Positions 1 through 7,021 of a stretch of 23,825 nucleotides of DNA are shown piece by piece. A program made the position numbers and the translations under genes. The notes beneath the pieces are model-generated. The model was not told the DNA's origin. It saw only the letters and a list, made by a program, of their open reading frames with translations, and did no database searches. This DNA comes from CAZBZG01 sp964496245 (lineage in GTDB: Bacteria > Planctomycetota > SZUA-567), in assembly GCA_964496245.1 (NCBI GenBank), contig CAZBZG010000033.1, positions 1-23,825 on the forward strand, in the 5' to 3' direction. Numbering within the stretch: the stretch's first letter is position 1; every line of letters begins with the position of its first letter.

Positions 1-853
1 CCTCGGTAGGGCCCGACGCCACCTCGGCCGCCTCCTTGCCCTCCTCCACCGACGGTTTCTCTGTCTCCTCTGCCGATGGCTTCTCCGCCTTCTCGACCGC
101 GGCCTCCTCCGTCTCCCCGGCGGGCGAGACCTCTGTCCCGGCCGCCTCGCCTTCGGCCAGACGCCTGTGCGTCACCATGCGCACAGGCCCGCGCAGGATG
201 ATCTCCCCTCCGTACTTGCCTTTGCCACCGTCAGGACGTTCGATCTTCACTCCCCGGGGCGTGACGTCCGAGGCGCGCTGGCGTTCCTTGATCTCGTAAT
301 AGATGTCGTGGCCCCGCAAAGTGGACCCCGGCTGCTTGATGGTCACCGGCCCCGTGCCCATCAGGATTTGCCGGGTATGATCCCAGGTCGCATTGTCGCA
401 GAAGATCTCGCTCTCAATCGCGGGATGGTCCCCAGCATCGGTTGGGATCGCATACCGGATGATGTGCACGTCTCCCTTGAGATGTGCGATGTCTTCATAG
501 ACCTGTCCATGCGCCTTGAGCCGCTCGTACCGTCCCGTGCGGCTCGTGATCCTGGTTTTGATCGGCGGACGGCGGTCCGGTGTGCGCCCCTTCTCCTTTG
601 CCTCCGCGTGCTCGAACACGAAGATCGTCACGCCCTGCATATCGATGCGCGTGGTCTTCGCGCTCAGCCCCCGGGCGTCGGCCCTGTCCGCATGGATCTC
701 GCTCACCAGCAGATCGGTCTTCTCACTGTAGTAGGGGAAGACCACGTTCCGATAGCCTTCCGGCTTCTCCTCGGCCGCCAGGCGTGCGGGACCCGCCACC
801 CAGCACACCACAAGGCACACAAAGAACGGCGTCGATCCATGCGTCGATCGCAT
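1..853 (-). CDS. lptC: LptC-like LPS export periplasmic protein (partial, C-terminus beyond window)
   Basis: I translated this reading frame by hand: it is open from the ATG at 853 to the window edge (284 codons, no stop). Residues 1-27 look like a signal peptide or membrane anchor (hydrophobic FFVCLVVCWVAG, then ARLAA/EE). Residues about 35-230 are beta-rich and resemble LptC/OstA-type proteins, with a late GPVTIKQPGSTLRGHDIYY stretch typical of the family's end. In known systems LptC anchors to LptBFG and passes LPS to LptA across the periplasm. The start lies 5 bases after the kdsC stop, and AAGGTGAT inside the kdsC end is the ribosome binding site. The kdsC-lptC order matches the classical kdsC-lptC-lptA-lptB cluster. 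From about residue 235 a Glu/Ala/Pro-rich low-complexity tail begins. The protein is already longer than E. coli LptC (about 190 residues), so a tail or a fusion to an LptA-like domain is possible beyond the edge. Confidence 0.72.
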   Translation of the reverse strand, partial: MRSTHGSTPFFVCLVVCWVAGPARLAAEEKPEGYRNVVFPYYSEKTDLLVSEIHADRADARGLSAKTTRIDMQGVTIFVFEHAEAKEKGRTPDRRPPIKTRITSRTGRYERLKAHGQVYEDIAHLKGDVHIIRYAIPTDAGDHPAIESEIFCDNATWDHTRQILMGTGPVTIKQPGSTLRGHDIYYEIKERQRASDVTPRGVKIERPDGGKGKYGGEIILRGPVRMVTHRRLAEGEAAGTEVSPAGETEEAAVEKAEKPSAEETEKPSVEEGKEAAEVASGPTE

Positions 854-858
854 GTATA

Positions 859-1410
859 TCACCTTTCCATCCTCTGGGTGCGTGGACCGCCAACCACTTG
901 GTCCCAGCGCCCTTGCGCGCGGAGGATCACCTCCACGATCTCGCGGACAGCGCCCTGTCCGCCCAGAGAATGTGTCACACCCTCGGCAGCGTCCTTCACT
1001 TCAGCCACTGCATCGGCCACCGTCAACGAAAGTCCAACTTCTTGCATGGCAGCGAGATCGGGAAGATCATCGCCCACGTACGCACAAGCCGACACCGGCC
1101 GGCCCAGCGCCTCGCGCATGAGCGCGACCGCCTCGCGCTTGTCCTGCACGCCAGCAGCCACATGGCGGATCCCGAGCTCGTCCGCCCGGCGTCGCAGGGC
1201 CGGCGAATCGCGCCCGCTCACGAGGGCGGCCGCATGCCCGGCCGCCAGCCAGCGGGCGATCCCCTCCCCGTCCCGCACGTGGAAGGACTTGATCTCCTCG
1301 CCGTCCGATGTGTAGGTGATGCGCCCGTCGGTCAGGACGCCGTCTACGTCCAGGAGCAGCGCGGTCACGCGACTCAGGCGCTCGCCATCGATCTCGGTGA
1401 TGTGCCGCAT
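859..1410 (-). CDS. kdsC: 3-deoxy-D-manno-octulosonate 8-phosphate phosphatase (KdsC)
   Basis: A 183-residue HAD-superfamily C0-type phosphatase that removes phosphate from KDO-8-P in the cytoplasm, supplying KDO for LPS inner core. HAD motif I is DVDGVLTDG at residues 21-29 (Asp21 nucleophile, Asp23 acid/base), the KdsC signature. Motif II is VSGR at 64-67, motif III Lys is near 91 (QDKRE), and motif IV is GDDLPD at 113-118. Length matches the family (about 170-190). The frame stays open upstream to 1758, but those residues do not look like KdsC. The ATG at 1410 has GGATGGGG just upstream and lies about 70 bases from a good promoter, so I start there. lptC follows after 5 bases. The C-terminal stretch past residue 168 is variable. 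Confidence 0.93.
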   Translation of the reverse strand: MRHITEIDGERLSRVTALLLDVDGVLTDGRITYTSDGEEIKSFHVRDGEGIARWLAAGHAAALVSGRDSPALRRRADELGIRHVAAGVQDKREAVALMREALGRPVSACAYVGDDLPDLAAMQEVGLSLTVADAVAEVKDAAEGVTHSLGGQGAVREIVEVILRAQGRWDQVVGGPRTQRMER

Positions 1411-1775
1411 GCCGACCCCATCCGCAGCCAGGCGGACGCCAAACCCCAACGGGCCACGGACGTTCCGGCCGTGGTTGATGCCTGCTATGCTATCCGCACG
1501 GGACGCTTCAGTCAAGCGACATGTTCGAACCGGTCGGCGCCCAGCCAGCGACCTTTTAGCCCGCTCAGTAGCCCATTGCAAATAGGTGAACACAGGCCGG
1601 AGTCGCGACAATGCGGATGCAAGCCGCGTCGAGGAGGCAATCCGGGGAGATCGACGACACGACGCACCTGGAGCGCAGGAGGCGCGGAGGTCGCGACCGG
1701 AGGGAGCCCCAAGGGCGCAGCACACGATGTGCTGGCAACGCAGCAGACGCTTCGCCACCGCCCGGCCCGCGCGAT
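1411..1775. other. Intergenic gap between phosphoesterase and kdsC
   Basis: 365 bases without a convincing gene. It holds the kdsC promoter (1487-1515) and a short inverted repeat AGCACA-CGA-TGTGCT (1719-1733) close to the phosphoesterase stop with no T-tract. ORFs crossing it have no recognisable motifs. A TTCGAACC string at 1524-1531 is not part of a tRNA cloverleaf that I can build. Confidence 0.6.
1487..1515 (-). promoter_or_regulatory. Sigma70-type promoter for kdsC-lptC
   Basis: On the minus strand TTGACT (1510-1515, 5/6 to consensus) and TAGCAT (1487-1492, 4/6) are separated by exactly 17 bases. Predicted start is near 1480, giving a leader of about 70 bases before the kdsC ATG. It lies in the 365-base gap after the phosphoesterase gene, so kdsC-lptC can be transcribed apart from the upstream run. 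Confidence 0.6.
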
Positions 1776-2546
1776 TCAGCGCCCCGGCACCAGCCGGTCG
1801 CCCAGGAAGTCGTCCAGGCCCTTCGCCATGTAGATCAGCTTGCGGGTCTTGTCGGTGTTGTACTTCACGCGGCGGTAGACGACCGAATCCCCGTCAAAGG
1901 TCACGTAGCACGAGTCCGGATTTCGATCCCGCGGCTGGCCCACCGACCCCACGTTGATGATCGCCTTGAGTTCGTAGTCCAGCATGTAAACGTTGTGCCC
2001 GAGCATGCGCTCGGGCGGCGTGAAAGGCTCTCCCTCCTCCATCACGCCGGGGATGTGCGTATGCCCCACGAAGCTGTAGCGCTTCATTCGTTCGAACTGT
2101 GGACGCATCTTGCGCGGGTTGCGCGCGTCCCGCGGCATGAGGTACTCGTCCGTCGGATCCCGGGGCGACCCGTGCGTGAACATGATGTCCTTGCGTTCGA
2201 AGTGGGTCGGCCACTGCTTCACGGCCGCAAAGATCTCCTCGCCCTCGGGCGCCGCGGCAATGGTCTTCCGCGTCCAGTCGATGGCCCGACGGGCGCGAGC
2301 CGTGAACCGCTCGCCGCCCCCGGGCAGCAGCGCCGCCTCGTGATTGCCCTTCACGATAATACTGCACTTCTCGATGGCGAGCTTGTAGCACTCGACCGGC
2401 TGCGGCCCGTAACCGACCACGTCCCCGAGGCACCAGATTTCGCGCACCCCTACGGCCTCGATGTCCTTCAAAACGGTTTCGAAGGCTTCCAGGTTGCTAT
2501 GGATATCAGAGATGATCGCGCACTGCACCTTGTCGTCGGGAAACAT
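1776..2546 (-). CDS. Calcineurin-like metallophosphoesterase
   Basis: A 256-residue binuclear-metal phosphoesterase, probably cytoplasmic. All metal-binding motifs are visible: SDIHSN at 13-18 (Asp14, His16), GDVVGYGP at 41-48 (Asp42), GNHE at 67-70, FTHGSP in the middle and VGHTHIPG later. The order and spacing fit the YfcE/MJ0936-like group of small predicted phosphodiesterases; the substrate cannot be read from sequence. The ATG at 2546 sits 10 bases after the dapA stop, and the ribosome binding site AAGAGG overlaps that stop, suggesting coupled translation with dapA. It is the last gene before a 365-base gap, so it may end the operon. It lacks the CTxD motif of LpxH, and lpxH is present elsewhere, so I do not assign it an LPS role. 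Confidence 0.9.
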   Translation of the reverse strand: MFPDDKVQCAIISDIHSNLEAFETVLKDIEAVGVREIWCLGDVVGYGPQPVECYKLAIEKCSIIVKGNHEAALLPGGGERFTARARRAIDWTRKTIAAAPEGEEIFAAVKQWPTHFERKDIMFTHGSPRDPTDEYLMPRDARNPRKMRPQFERMKRYSFVGHTHIPGVMEEGEPFTPPERMLGHNVYMLDYELKAIINVGSVGQPRDRNPDSCYVTFDGDSVVYRRVKYNTDKTRKLIYMAKGLDDFLGDRLVPGR

Positions 2547-2556
2547 GAAAGCCTCT

Positions 2557-3441
2557 TCATCCAGCGGTCGTTAGGCCATAGGTCTCCATGGCGCTCTTGA
2601 GTTTCGCGAACCCATCCGGCGTCATTTCACACAGCGGCATCCGCGGCACGCCGTTGAGCTTGCCCATCAGCTTGAGTGCGTGCTTGACCGGCATGGGATT
2701 CGTTTCGATGAACATGGCCTTCATCATGGGCAGGATCTTGTAGTGTACGTCGCGCGCCCGCGCAAAGTCGCCCGCGGCGGCCGCAGCGCAGAGCGCCTTC
2801 ATCTCCGCGGGTAGAATGTTGGCCACCACGCTCACCACGCCGGCCGCGCCCACGGCCATCATGGGAAGCGTCAGGCTGTCATCCCCGGACACCACCTCGA
2901 TCGAGCACCGCTGCAAGATGGCGCTGACCTGGTCGACGCTGCCGCAGGCCTCCTTGATGCTCACGATGTTCTCCACCTCGTCGCACATCCGGGCGATGGT
3001 CTCGGGCAGGATCTTCGTGCCCGTGCGGCCGGGCACGTTGTAGACCATGATCGGCAGGCCCGCCTCCTCGGCCAGGAGACGGTAGTGGCGGTACTGTCCT
3101 TCGGGTGTGGGCTTGTTGTAGTAGGGCGTAATGACGAGCGCGCCGTCGGCGCCCGCCTCCTTGGCGAACCGGGTGAGCCGCAGAGCCTCCTGCGTGTTGT
3201 TGGAGCCCGTCCCCGCGATCACCTTGCAGCGGCCGGCCACGGTCTCGACCGTGAACCGGATGACCTCCTGCTGCTCCTCGTGACTCAGCGTTGCGGCTTC
3301 GCCCGTGCACCCCGCGGGTACGATGCCATCGGTCCCGCTCTCGATCTGCCACTCGATCAGCGCCTTCAATGCATCGTAATCCACGGCCGACGCATCGTCG
3401 GTGTACGGCGTGACGATCGCAACATTGCTCCCTGCAAACAT
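2557..3441 (-). CDS. dapA: 4-hydroxy-tetrahydrodipicolinate synthase (DapA)
   Basis: A 294-residue class I aldolase condensing pyruvate with aspartate semialdehyde, the first committed step to meso-diaminopimelate and lysine. The Schiff-base lysine is Lys163 in SIKEA. The pocket motif YNVPGRTG is at 134-141 (Tyr134, Arg139), and Tyr107/108 lie in PYYNKP. Length is typical. The usual GTTGE loop reads GCTGE at 44-48, so the catalytic-triad threonine (Thr44 of the E. coli enzyme) aligns with Cys45. This is unusual, and a related pyruvate lyase (N-acetylneuraminate lyase type) must be considered, but the rest reads as DapA. The start is set by GGAGGGAG upstream of the ATG at 3441. pdxJ ends 27 bases upstream. 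Confidence 0.92.
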   Translation of the reverse strand: MFAGSNVAIVTPYTDDASAVDYDALKALIEWQIESGTDGIVPAGCTGEAATLSHEEQQEVIRFTVETVAGRCKVIAGTGSNNTQEALRLTRFAKEAGADGALVITPYYNKPTPEGQYRHYRLLAEEAGLPIMVYNVPGRTGTKILPETIARMCDEVENIVSIKEACGSVDQVSAILQRCSIEVVSGDDSLTLPMMAVGAAGVVSVVANILPAEMKALCAAAAAGDFARARDVHYKILPMMKAMFIETNPMPVKHALKLMGKLNGVPRMPLCEMTPDGFAKLKSAMETYGLTTAG

Positions 3442-3468
3442 AGCTCCCTCCTCTGTCTGGACCTCTCT

Positions 3469-4212
3469 CTATTCGTGCTGCGCTGCCAAGCGCGCCTCCA
3501 CCATGCGCCGCTTCATCTCGCGAACCGCTTCCTCCAGCCCCGCGAAGACGGCCCGGCTAATGATGCTGTGTCCGATGTTGAGCTCCTCGATCTCGGGAAG
3601 CGCCGCCACCGGCCCCACATTCCGGTAGGTCAGTCCGTGCCCGGCGTTGACCCGGAGCCCCTGATCTCGCGCCAGCCGCATCCCGGTCGCGATCGCTTCG
3701 AGCTCCCGGTCCTGCGTGGCCTCTCCCGGGTAGGCATTCGCATACGCACCCGTGTGTAGTTCGACGAACTCGGCGCCAGCCTCGCCGGCCGCCGCGATCT
3801 GCGCCGGTTCCGGGTCGATGAACAGGCTCACGATGACTCCGGCCTCCTGGAATCGTCCCGTCACCTCGCGGGTCCGTTCGAGGCTGCGCGCCACGTCCAG
3901 CCCGCCCTCGGTTGTAACCTCCTCCCGCTTCTCGGGCACCAGGCAGACGGAATGCGGCCGCACGTCGAGGGCAATCGCGATGATCTCCTCGGCCGTGCCC
4001 ATCTCGAGGTTCATGCGCGTGCTGAGCGTCTGGTTGAGCACGCGGATGTCACGGTCCTGGATGTGCCGGCGGTCTTCGCGCAGGTGCACGGTGATGCCGT
4101 CCGCGCCGGCGGCTTCGGCCATGAAGGCCCCGTAGACCGGGTCCGGCTCGTTGGTCCGGCGCGCCTGCCGCAGGGTGGCCACGTGATCGATGTTCACGCC
4201 CAGACGGATCAT
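3469..4212 (-). CDS. pdxJ: Pyridoxine 5'-phosphate synthase (PdxJ)
   Basis: A 247-residue TIM-barrel enzyme that closes the pyridoxine ring from 1-deoxyxylulose 5-phosphate and 3-amino-2-oxopropyl phosphate in the DXP-dependent vitamin B6 pathway. The N-terminus RLGVNIDHVATLRQAR is diagnostic. Asn7, His43, Arg45, His50 and Glu70 fall at the numbers known for the E. coli active site, and a late NIGHSII motif carries another conserved His. The frame is open further upstream, but the ATG at 4212 overlaps the cdaR stop as ATGA, and family homology starts exactly there. This suggests translational coupling to cdaR. PLP is the cofactor of later lysine-pathway enzymes, but a functional tie to dapA downstream is only inference. 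Confidence 0.95.
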   Translation of the reverse strand: MIRLGVNIDHVATLRQARRTNEPDPVYGAFMAEAAGADGITVHLREDRRHIQDRDIRVLNQTLSTRMNLEMGTAEEIIAIALDVRPHSVCLVPEKREEVTTEGGLDVARSLERTREVTGRFQEAGVIVSLFIDPEPAQIAAAGEAGAEFVELHTGAYANAYPGEATQDRELEAIATGMRLARDQGLRVNAGHGLTYRNVGPVAALPEIEELNIGHSIISRAVFAGLEEAVREMKRRMVEARLAAQHE

Positions 4213-5303
4213 GGCTTCTTCGCGGGCTCCTGCGTGGCTTCGGCGGACGTCTCCTTCGCCTCCGCCTTTCCGGTCTCGGGCGTCACGCGCCATTCGACTG
4301 TGTCGGGCTCGATCTTCACCACCTCCACGCCTTCGGGCACCAGACTCCGGCACTTGATCGTGTACACCTCGTCGTCCTTCGGGACCATCGCCTTGACATC
4401 CACGTAGACCGTGACATCGGAAGCCGAGAGCTTGGTCACGATGAGCTCGGGACCGGCCACGGTAACCTGTACGGACGGCGGCTGGAGCTTCACCCCTTGC
4501 ATGGGCCGCGGCGGCCAGCCCATTAGAATACGAACCGCCACCTTTTCTTCAAGGGTCCGTTCCGACGGAATCTCGACCAGTTCCACCGACACGTAAACCG
4601 TGCCCGGGGCGCGAATGATCTCCCCGCTCTTCATGAGCGGCTGCAGGCCCACCCGGTCGGACGCACCGTACCGCTTGCCCGAGATGTCCACCGGCGCGGT
4701 CTTGAGCACGTCGCTCGGCGTGAGCTTGTCGATCAGGTGCTTGGGCTCGATCACTTCCACGCCCTTGGGATCGGTCTGCACCAGACCGACCGTGTACCCC
4801 ATGTCGGGCTTCCCCACGATCGTGGGTTCCACCGGCACCCAACGCTTGACCAGACGCGCCAGGTGCAACTCGAACTCGGCGGGCTGGAGGCCGAGCACAA
4901 CCACTTCGCCAGGCAATCCCTGGACCTGGCTCCCTTCGAGAACGAAGCGGGCCGTATAGGTATCCGCGCTCGCGGGCGGCACCTCGATGCTCTGCAAAAT
5001 ATAGAGACCGCTGTACCGCCGTTCCCGGCCGCTCCGTATGGTCCGCATGACCTGCCGCGACCCCCGCGCCTGCACCTTGACCACCTCGGCCGGGGCCTGC
5101 TGCATCTCCCAACCCACCGGGATCTGGATCTGCAGCGGTACCTCGAACTCCTCCACCACCATACGCCGCGAATCCACGTACCCCCAGATCAACACGCCCA
5201 GGAGCAGGCTGAGGAGGATGGGGTACGGCCCGCGCCAGCGGCGAAACCCGCTGAGACGCCGCACGCCTCCCGAAGCCGGCGCGGATTTCCCGGAAGCACT
5301 CAT
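4209..5303 (-). CDS. cdaR: YbbR-domain protein, putative CdaA regulator (CdaR)
   Basis: A 364-residue membrane-anchored protein. A basic N-terminus is followed by one transmembrane helix at about 27-45 (YPILLSLLLGVLIWGYV), then an extracytoplasmic region of roughly three YbbR-type beta repeats (about 48-145, 150-245, 250-340), and an Ala/Glu/Lys-rich tail. In Firmicutes the YbbR protein CdaR binds and modulates the diadenylate cyclase CdaA. The adjacent, overlapping cdaA (ATGA at 5300-5303) makes the same partnership likely here. The repeats were judged from recurring xPVxVxxPxG and VDVKAM-like strands, so their number is approximate. In a Gram-negative cell the domains would face the periplasm. 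The gene ends by ATGA overlap with pdxJ. Confidence 0.85.
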   Translation of the reverse strand: MSASGKSAPASGGVRRLSGFRRWRGPYPILLSLLLGVLIWGYVDSRRMVVEEFEVPLQIQIPVGWEMQQAPAEVVKVQARGSRQVMRTIRSGRERRYSGLYILQSIEVPPASADTYTARFVLEGSQVQGLPGEVVVLGLQPAEFELHLARLVKRWVPVEPTIVGKPDMGYTVGLVQTDPKGVEVIEPKHLIDKLTPSDVLKTAPVDISGKRYGASDRVGLQPLMKSGEIIRAPGTVYVSVELVEIPSERTLEEKVAVRILMGWPPRPMQGVKLQPPSVQVTVAGPELIVTKLSASDVTVYVDVKAMVPKDDEVYTIKCRSLVPEGVEVVKIEPDTVEWRVTPETGKAEAKETSAEATQEPAKKP

Positions 5304-6118
5304 GCGCCTTCTCCCGCACTCATGGCCGTCTCCTCGATCGGAACGCAGTGCTCACGCAAGAACGCGCGCAACCCCTCGTAGTCGAGACCGCGCTGGATGT
5401 TCCCGTCGAGCGCCACCGAAATCGTCCCCGTCTCCTCCGAAACCACGACCACCACGGCATCGCTCTCTTCAGTCAGACCGACCGCGGCCCGGTGCCGCGT
5501 GCCCATGCCCCGGCAGACCTCGACGTTCTCGGACAGGGGCAAAAGGCAGCTGGCCGCCGCCACGCGTCCCTGGCGAATGATGATCGCGCCGTCGTGGAGC
5601 GGCGTATTCTTGGTGAAGATGGTCCGGAGGAGCTGGCTCGTCAGTTGGGCGTCCACGGAAATGCCGCTCTCCACAAACGCGCCGATGCGCGTATCCCGCT
5701 CGATCACGAAGAGCGCCCCCACCTCGCCGCGCTTGCTGATGGCCACCGCCGCGTCCGCGATCTCCTTCTCGATCGAGACGCCACGCGCACTGAAGAAGCG
5801 GAGCGCGCTCTCACCGAGCCGGATGAGGCCGCGCCGGATCTCCGGCTGGAAGATCACGATGGCGCCCACCAGGGAGACGGCGATCAGATTTTCCAGGATC
5901 CAGATAACGTTGTACAGCTGGAACAGCTGGGCGATGAAGAGGAGGACGGCGAAACCCGCCAGATACACGAGGATCAGGCCGCGCGCGACCCCGGCGCCCC
6001 GCGTGCCACGCATGAATCCGATCAGCACGTAGACCATGCCGCTGATAACAAGGATCTCGACGAGGGCACGGACCAGCACGCCCGGGTTTTGCGCCAGCCC
6101 GCTGAACAGACCTTCCAT
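5300..6118 (-). CDS. cdaA: Membrane diadenylate cyclase (CdaA/DacA type)
   Basis: A 272-residue enzyme making c-di-AMP from two ATP. Three hydrophobic segments at about 18-35, 44-66 and 72-91 precede a DAC (DisA_N) domain from about 110. Catalytic motifs are intact: DGA at 176-178 within PLHDGAIII, and GTRHRAA at 206-212. Layout and length match CdaA rather than DisA or CdaS. The start at 6118 has GGGGGAG seven to eight bases upstream. It lies 36 bases after folP and overlaps cdaR by ATGA. folP next to a DAC gene also occurs in other lineages, notably Bacteroidetes and Chlamydiae. No glmM, the common Firmicute neighbour, lies in this window. Confidence 0.95.
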   Translation of the reverse strand: MEGLFSGLAQNPGVLVRALVEILVISGMVYVLIGFMRGTRGAGVARGLILVYLAGFAVLLFIAQLFQLYNVIWILENLIAVSLVGAIVIFQPEIRRGLIRLGESALRFFSARGVSIEKEIADAAVAISKRGEVGALFVIERDTRIGAFVESGISVDAQLTSQLLRTIFTKNTPLHDGAIIIRQGRVAAASCLLPLSENVEVCRGMGTRHRAAVGLTEESDAVVVVVSEETGTISVALDGNIQRGLDYEGLRAFLREHCVPIEETAMSAGEGA

Positions 6119-6154
6119 TCGCGTTCTCCCCCGCTGCTTCGCGCGCCATTTCGG

Positions 6155-7018
6155 TCAGACCGCTGCGGCTCGAGATCTCGCCAGCACAGCCTCCGCCATC
6201 CGCACAGCGCGCACCGTCGCAGCGACGTCATGCACACGCACCAAGGCGACGCCGCGCTCGACCGCGAGTACGGCGAGCGCGAGACTCGCCTCGAGTCGCT
6301 CATGGACCGGCAGACCCAATGCATGCTCGATCATGGACTTCCGGCTCAGCCCCACGGCCACAGGATAGCCGGTCGCCACCAGCTCCCCCACATCCACCAA
6401 CAGCGCGACGTTATGTTCAAGGGTCTTGCCAAAGCCGAAACCGGGGTCCAACAGGATCCGATCCCGCGGGACGCCCTGCTCTTCGGCCGCGCGGGCGCAG
6501 GCCAACAGGAAATCCTTCACCTCGCCGACCACATCCCCGTAGACCGGATGCTTCTGCATGTCGGCGGGCGTTCTCTGCATGTGCATCAGGATCACGGGCG
6601 CTCCGCTTCTGGCCAGCAGACCGCCCATGTCACCGCTCCCCCGGAGTGCAGTCACGTCGTTGACCAGTTCCGCCCCGGACTTTAGCGCCCGTTGCGCCAC
6701 CTCGCTTTTGCCGGTATCGATGCTGATCGGGGGCGCGCCCGCCTGGCAAAGGCCCTCGATCACGGGAAGCACACGCCGGCATTCCTCCTCCACGCAGACG
6801 GGTTGCGCACCCGGTCGGGTGCTCTCGCCCCCTACATCAATGATGTCCGCGCCTTCTTCCGCCATGCGCAGGCCGGCATTTACCGCGGCGGCAACGGTCG
6901 CGTGCTCACCCCCATCAAAGAAGGAATCGGGCGTGCAGTTGAGGATCCCCATGACGAGCGCCCGCTCCCCCAGGCGGAGCTCCCGTCCGGACGAGAGACT
7001 CAGACGCCGGACGCCCAT
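6155..7018 (-). CDS. folP: Dihydropteroate synthase (FolP)
   Basis: A 287-residue TIM-barrel enzyme joining p-aminobenzoate to dihydropterin pyrophosphate in folate synthesis, the sulfonamide target. Signatures: MGILNCTPDSFFDGG at 23-37 (loop 1), DIIDVGGESTRPGA at 58-71 (loop 2), ISIDTGKSEVA at 98-108, LVNDVTAL at 118-125, DPGFGFGKT at 191-199 and GLSRKSMI at 223-230. A late RVHDVAAT carries the conserved His. The ATG at 7018 lies 3 bases past the ftsH stop, and GAGGGGG at the end of ftsH is its ribosome binding site, so the two are translated together. Nothing in the binding loops obviously indicates sulfonamide resistance. Confidence 0.96.
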   Translation of the reverse strand: MGVRRLSLSSGRELRLGERALVMGILNCTPDSFFDGGEHATVAAAVNAGLRMAEEGADIIDVGGESTRPGAQPVCVEEECRRVLPVIEGLCQAGAPPISIDTGKSEVAQRALKSGAELVNDVTALRGSGDMGGLLARSGAPVILMHMQRTPADMQKHPVYGDVVGEVKDFLLACARAAEEQGVPRDRILLDPGFGFGKTLEHNVALLVDVGELVATGYPVAVGLSRKSMIEHALGLPVHERLEASLALAVLAVERGVALVRVHDVAATVRAVRMAEAVLARSRAAAV

Positions 7019-7021
7019 GTT

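Noticed and set aside
1519..1535. TTCGAACC resembling a tRNA T-arm
   Set aside because: No acceptor, D or anticodon stems can be drawn around it on either strand.
1719..1733. AGCACA-CGA-TGTGCT hairpin near the phosphoesterase stop
   Set aside because: Six base pairs with a 3-base loop and no T-tract; too weak to call a terminator.
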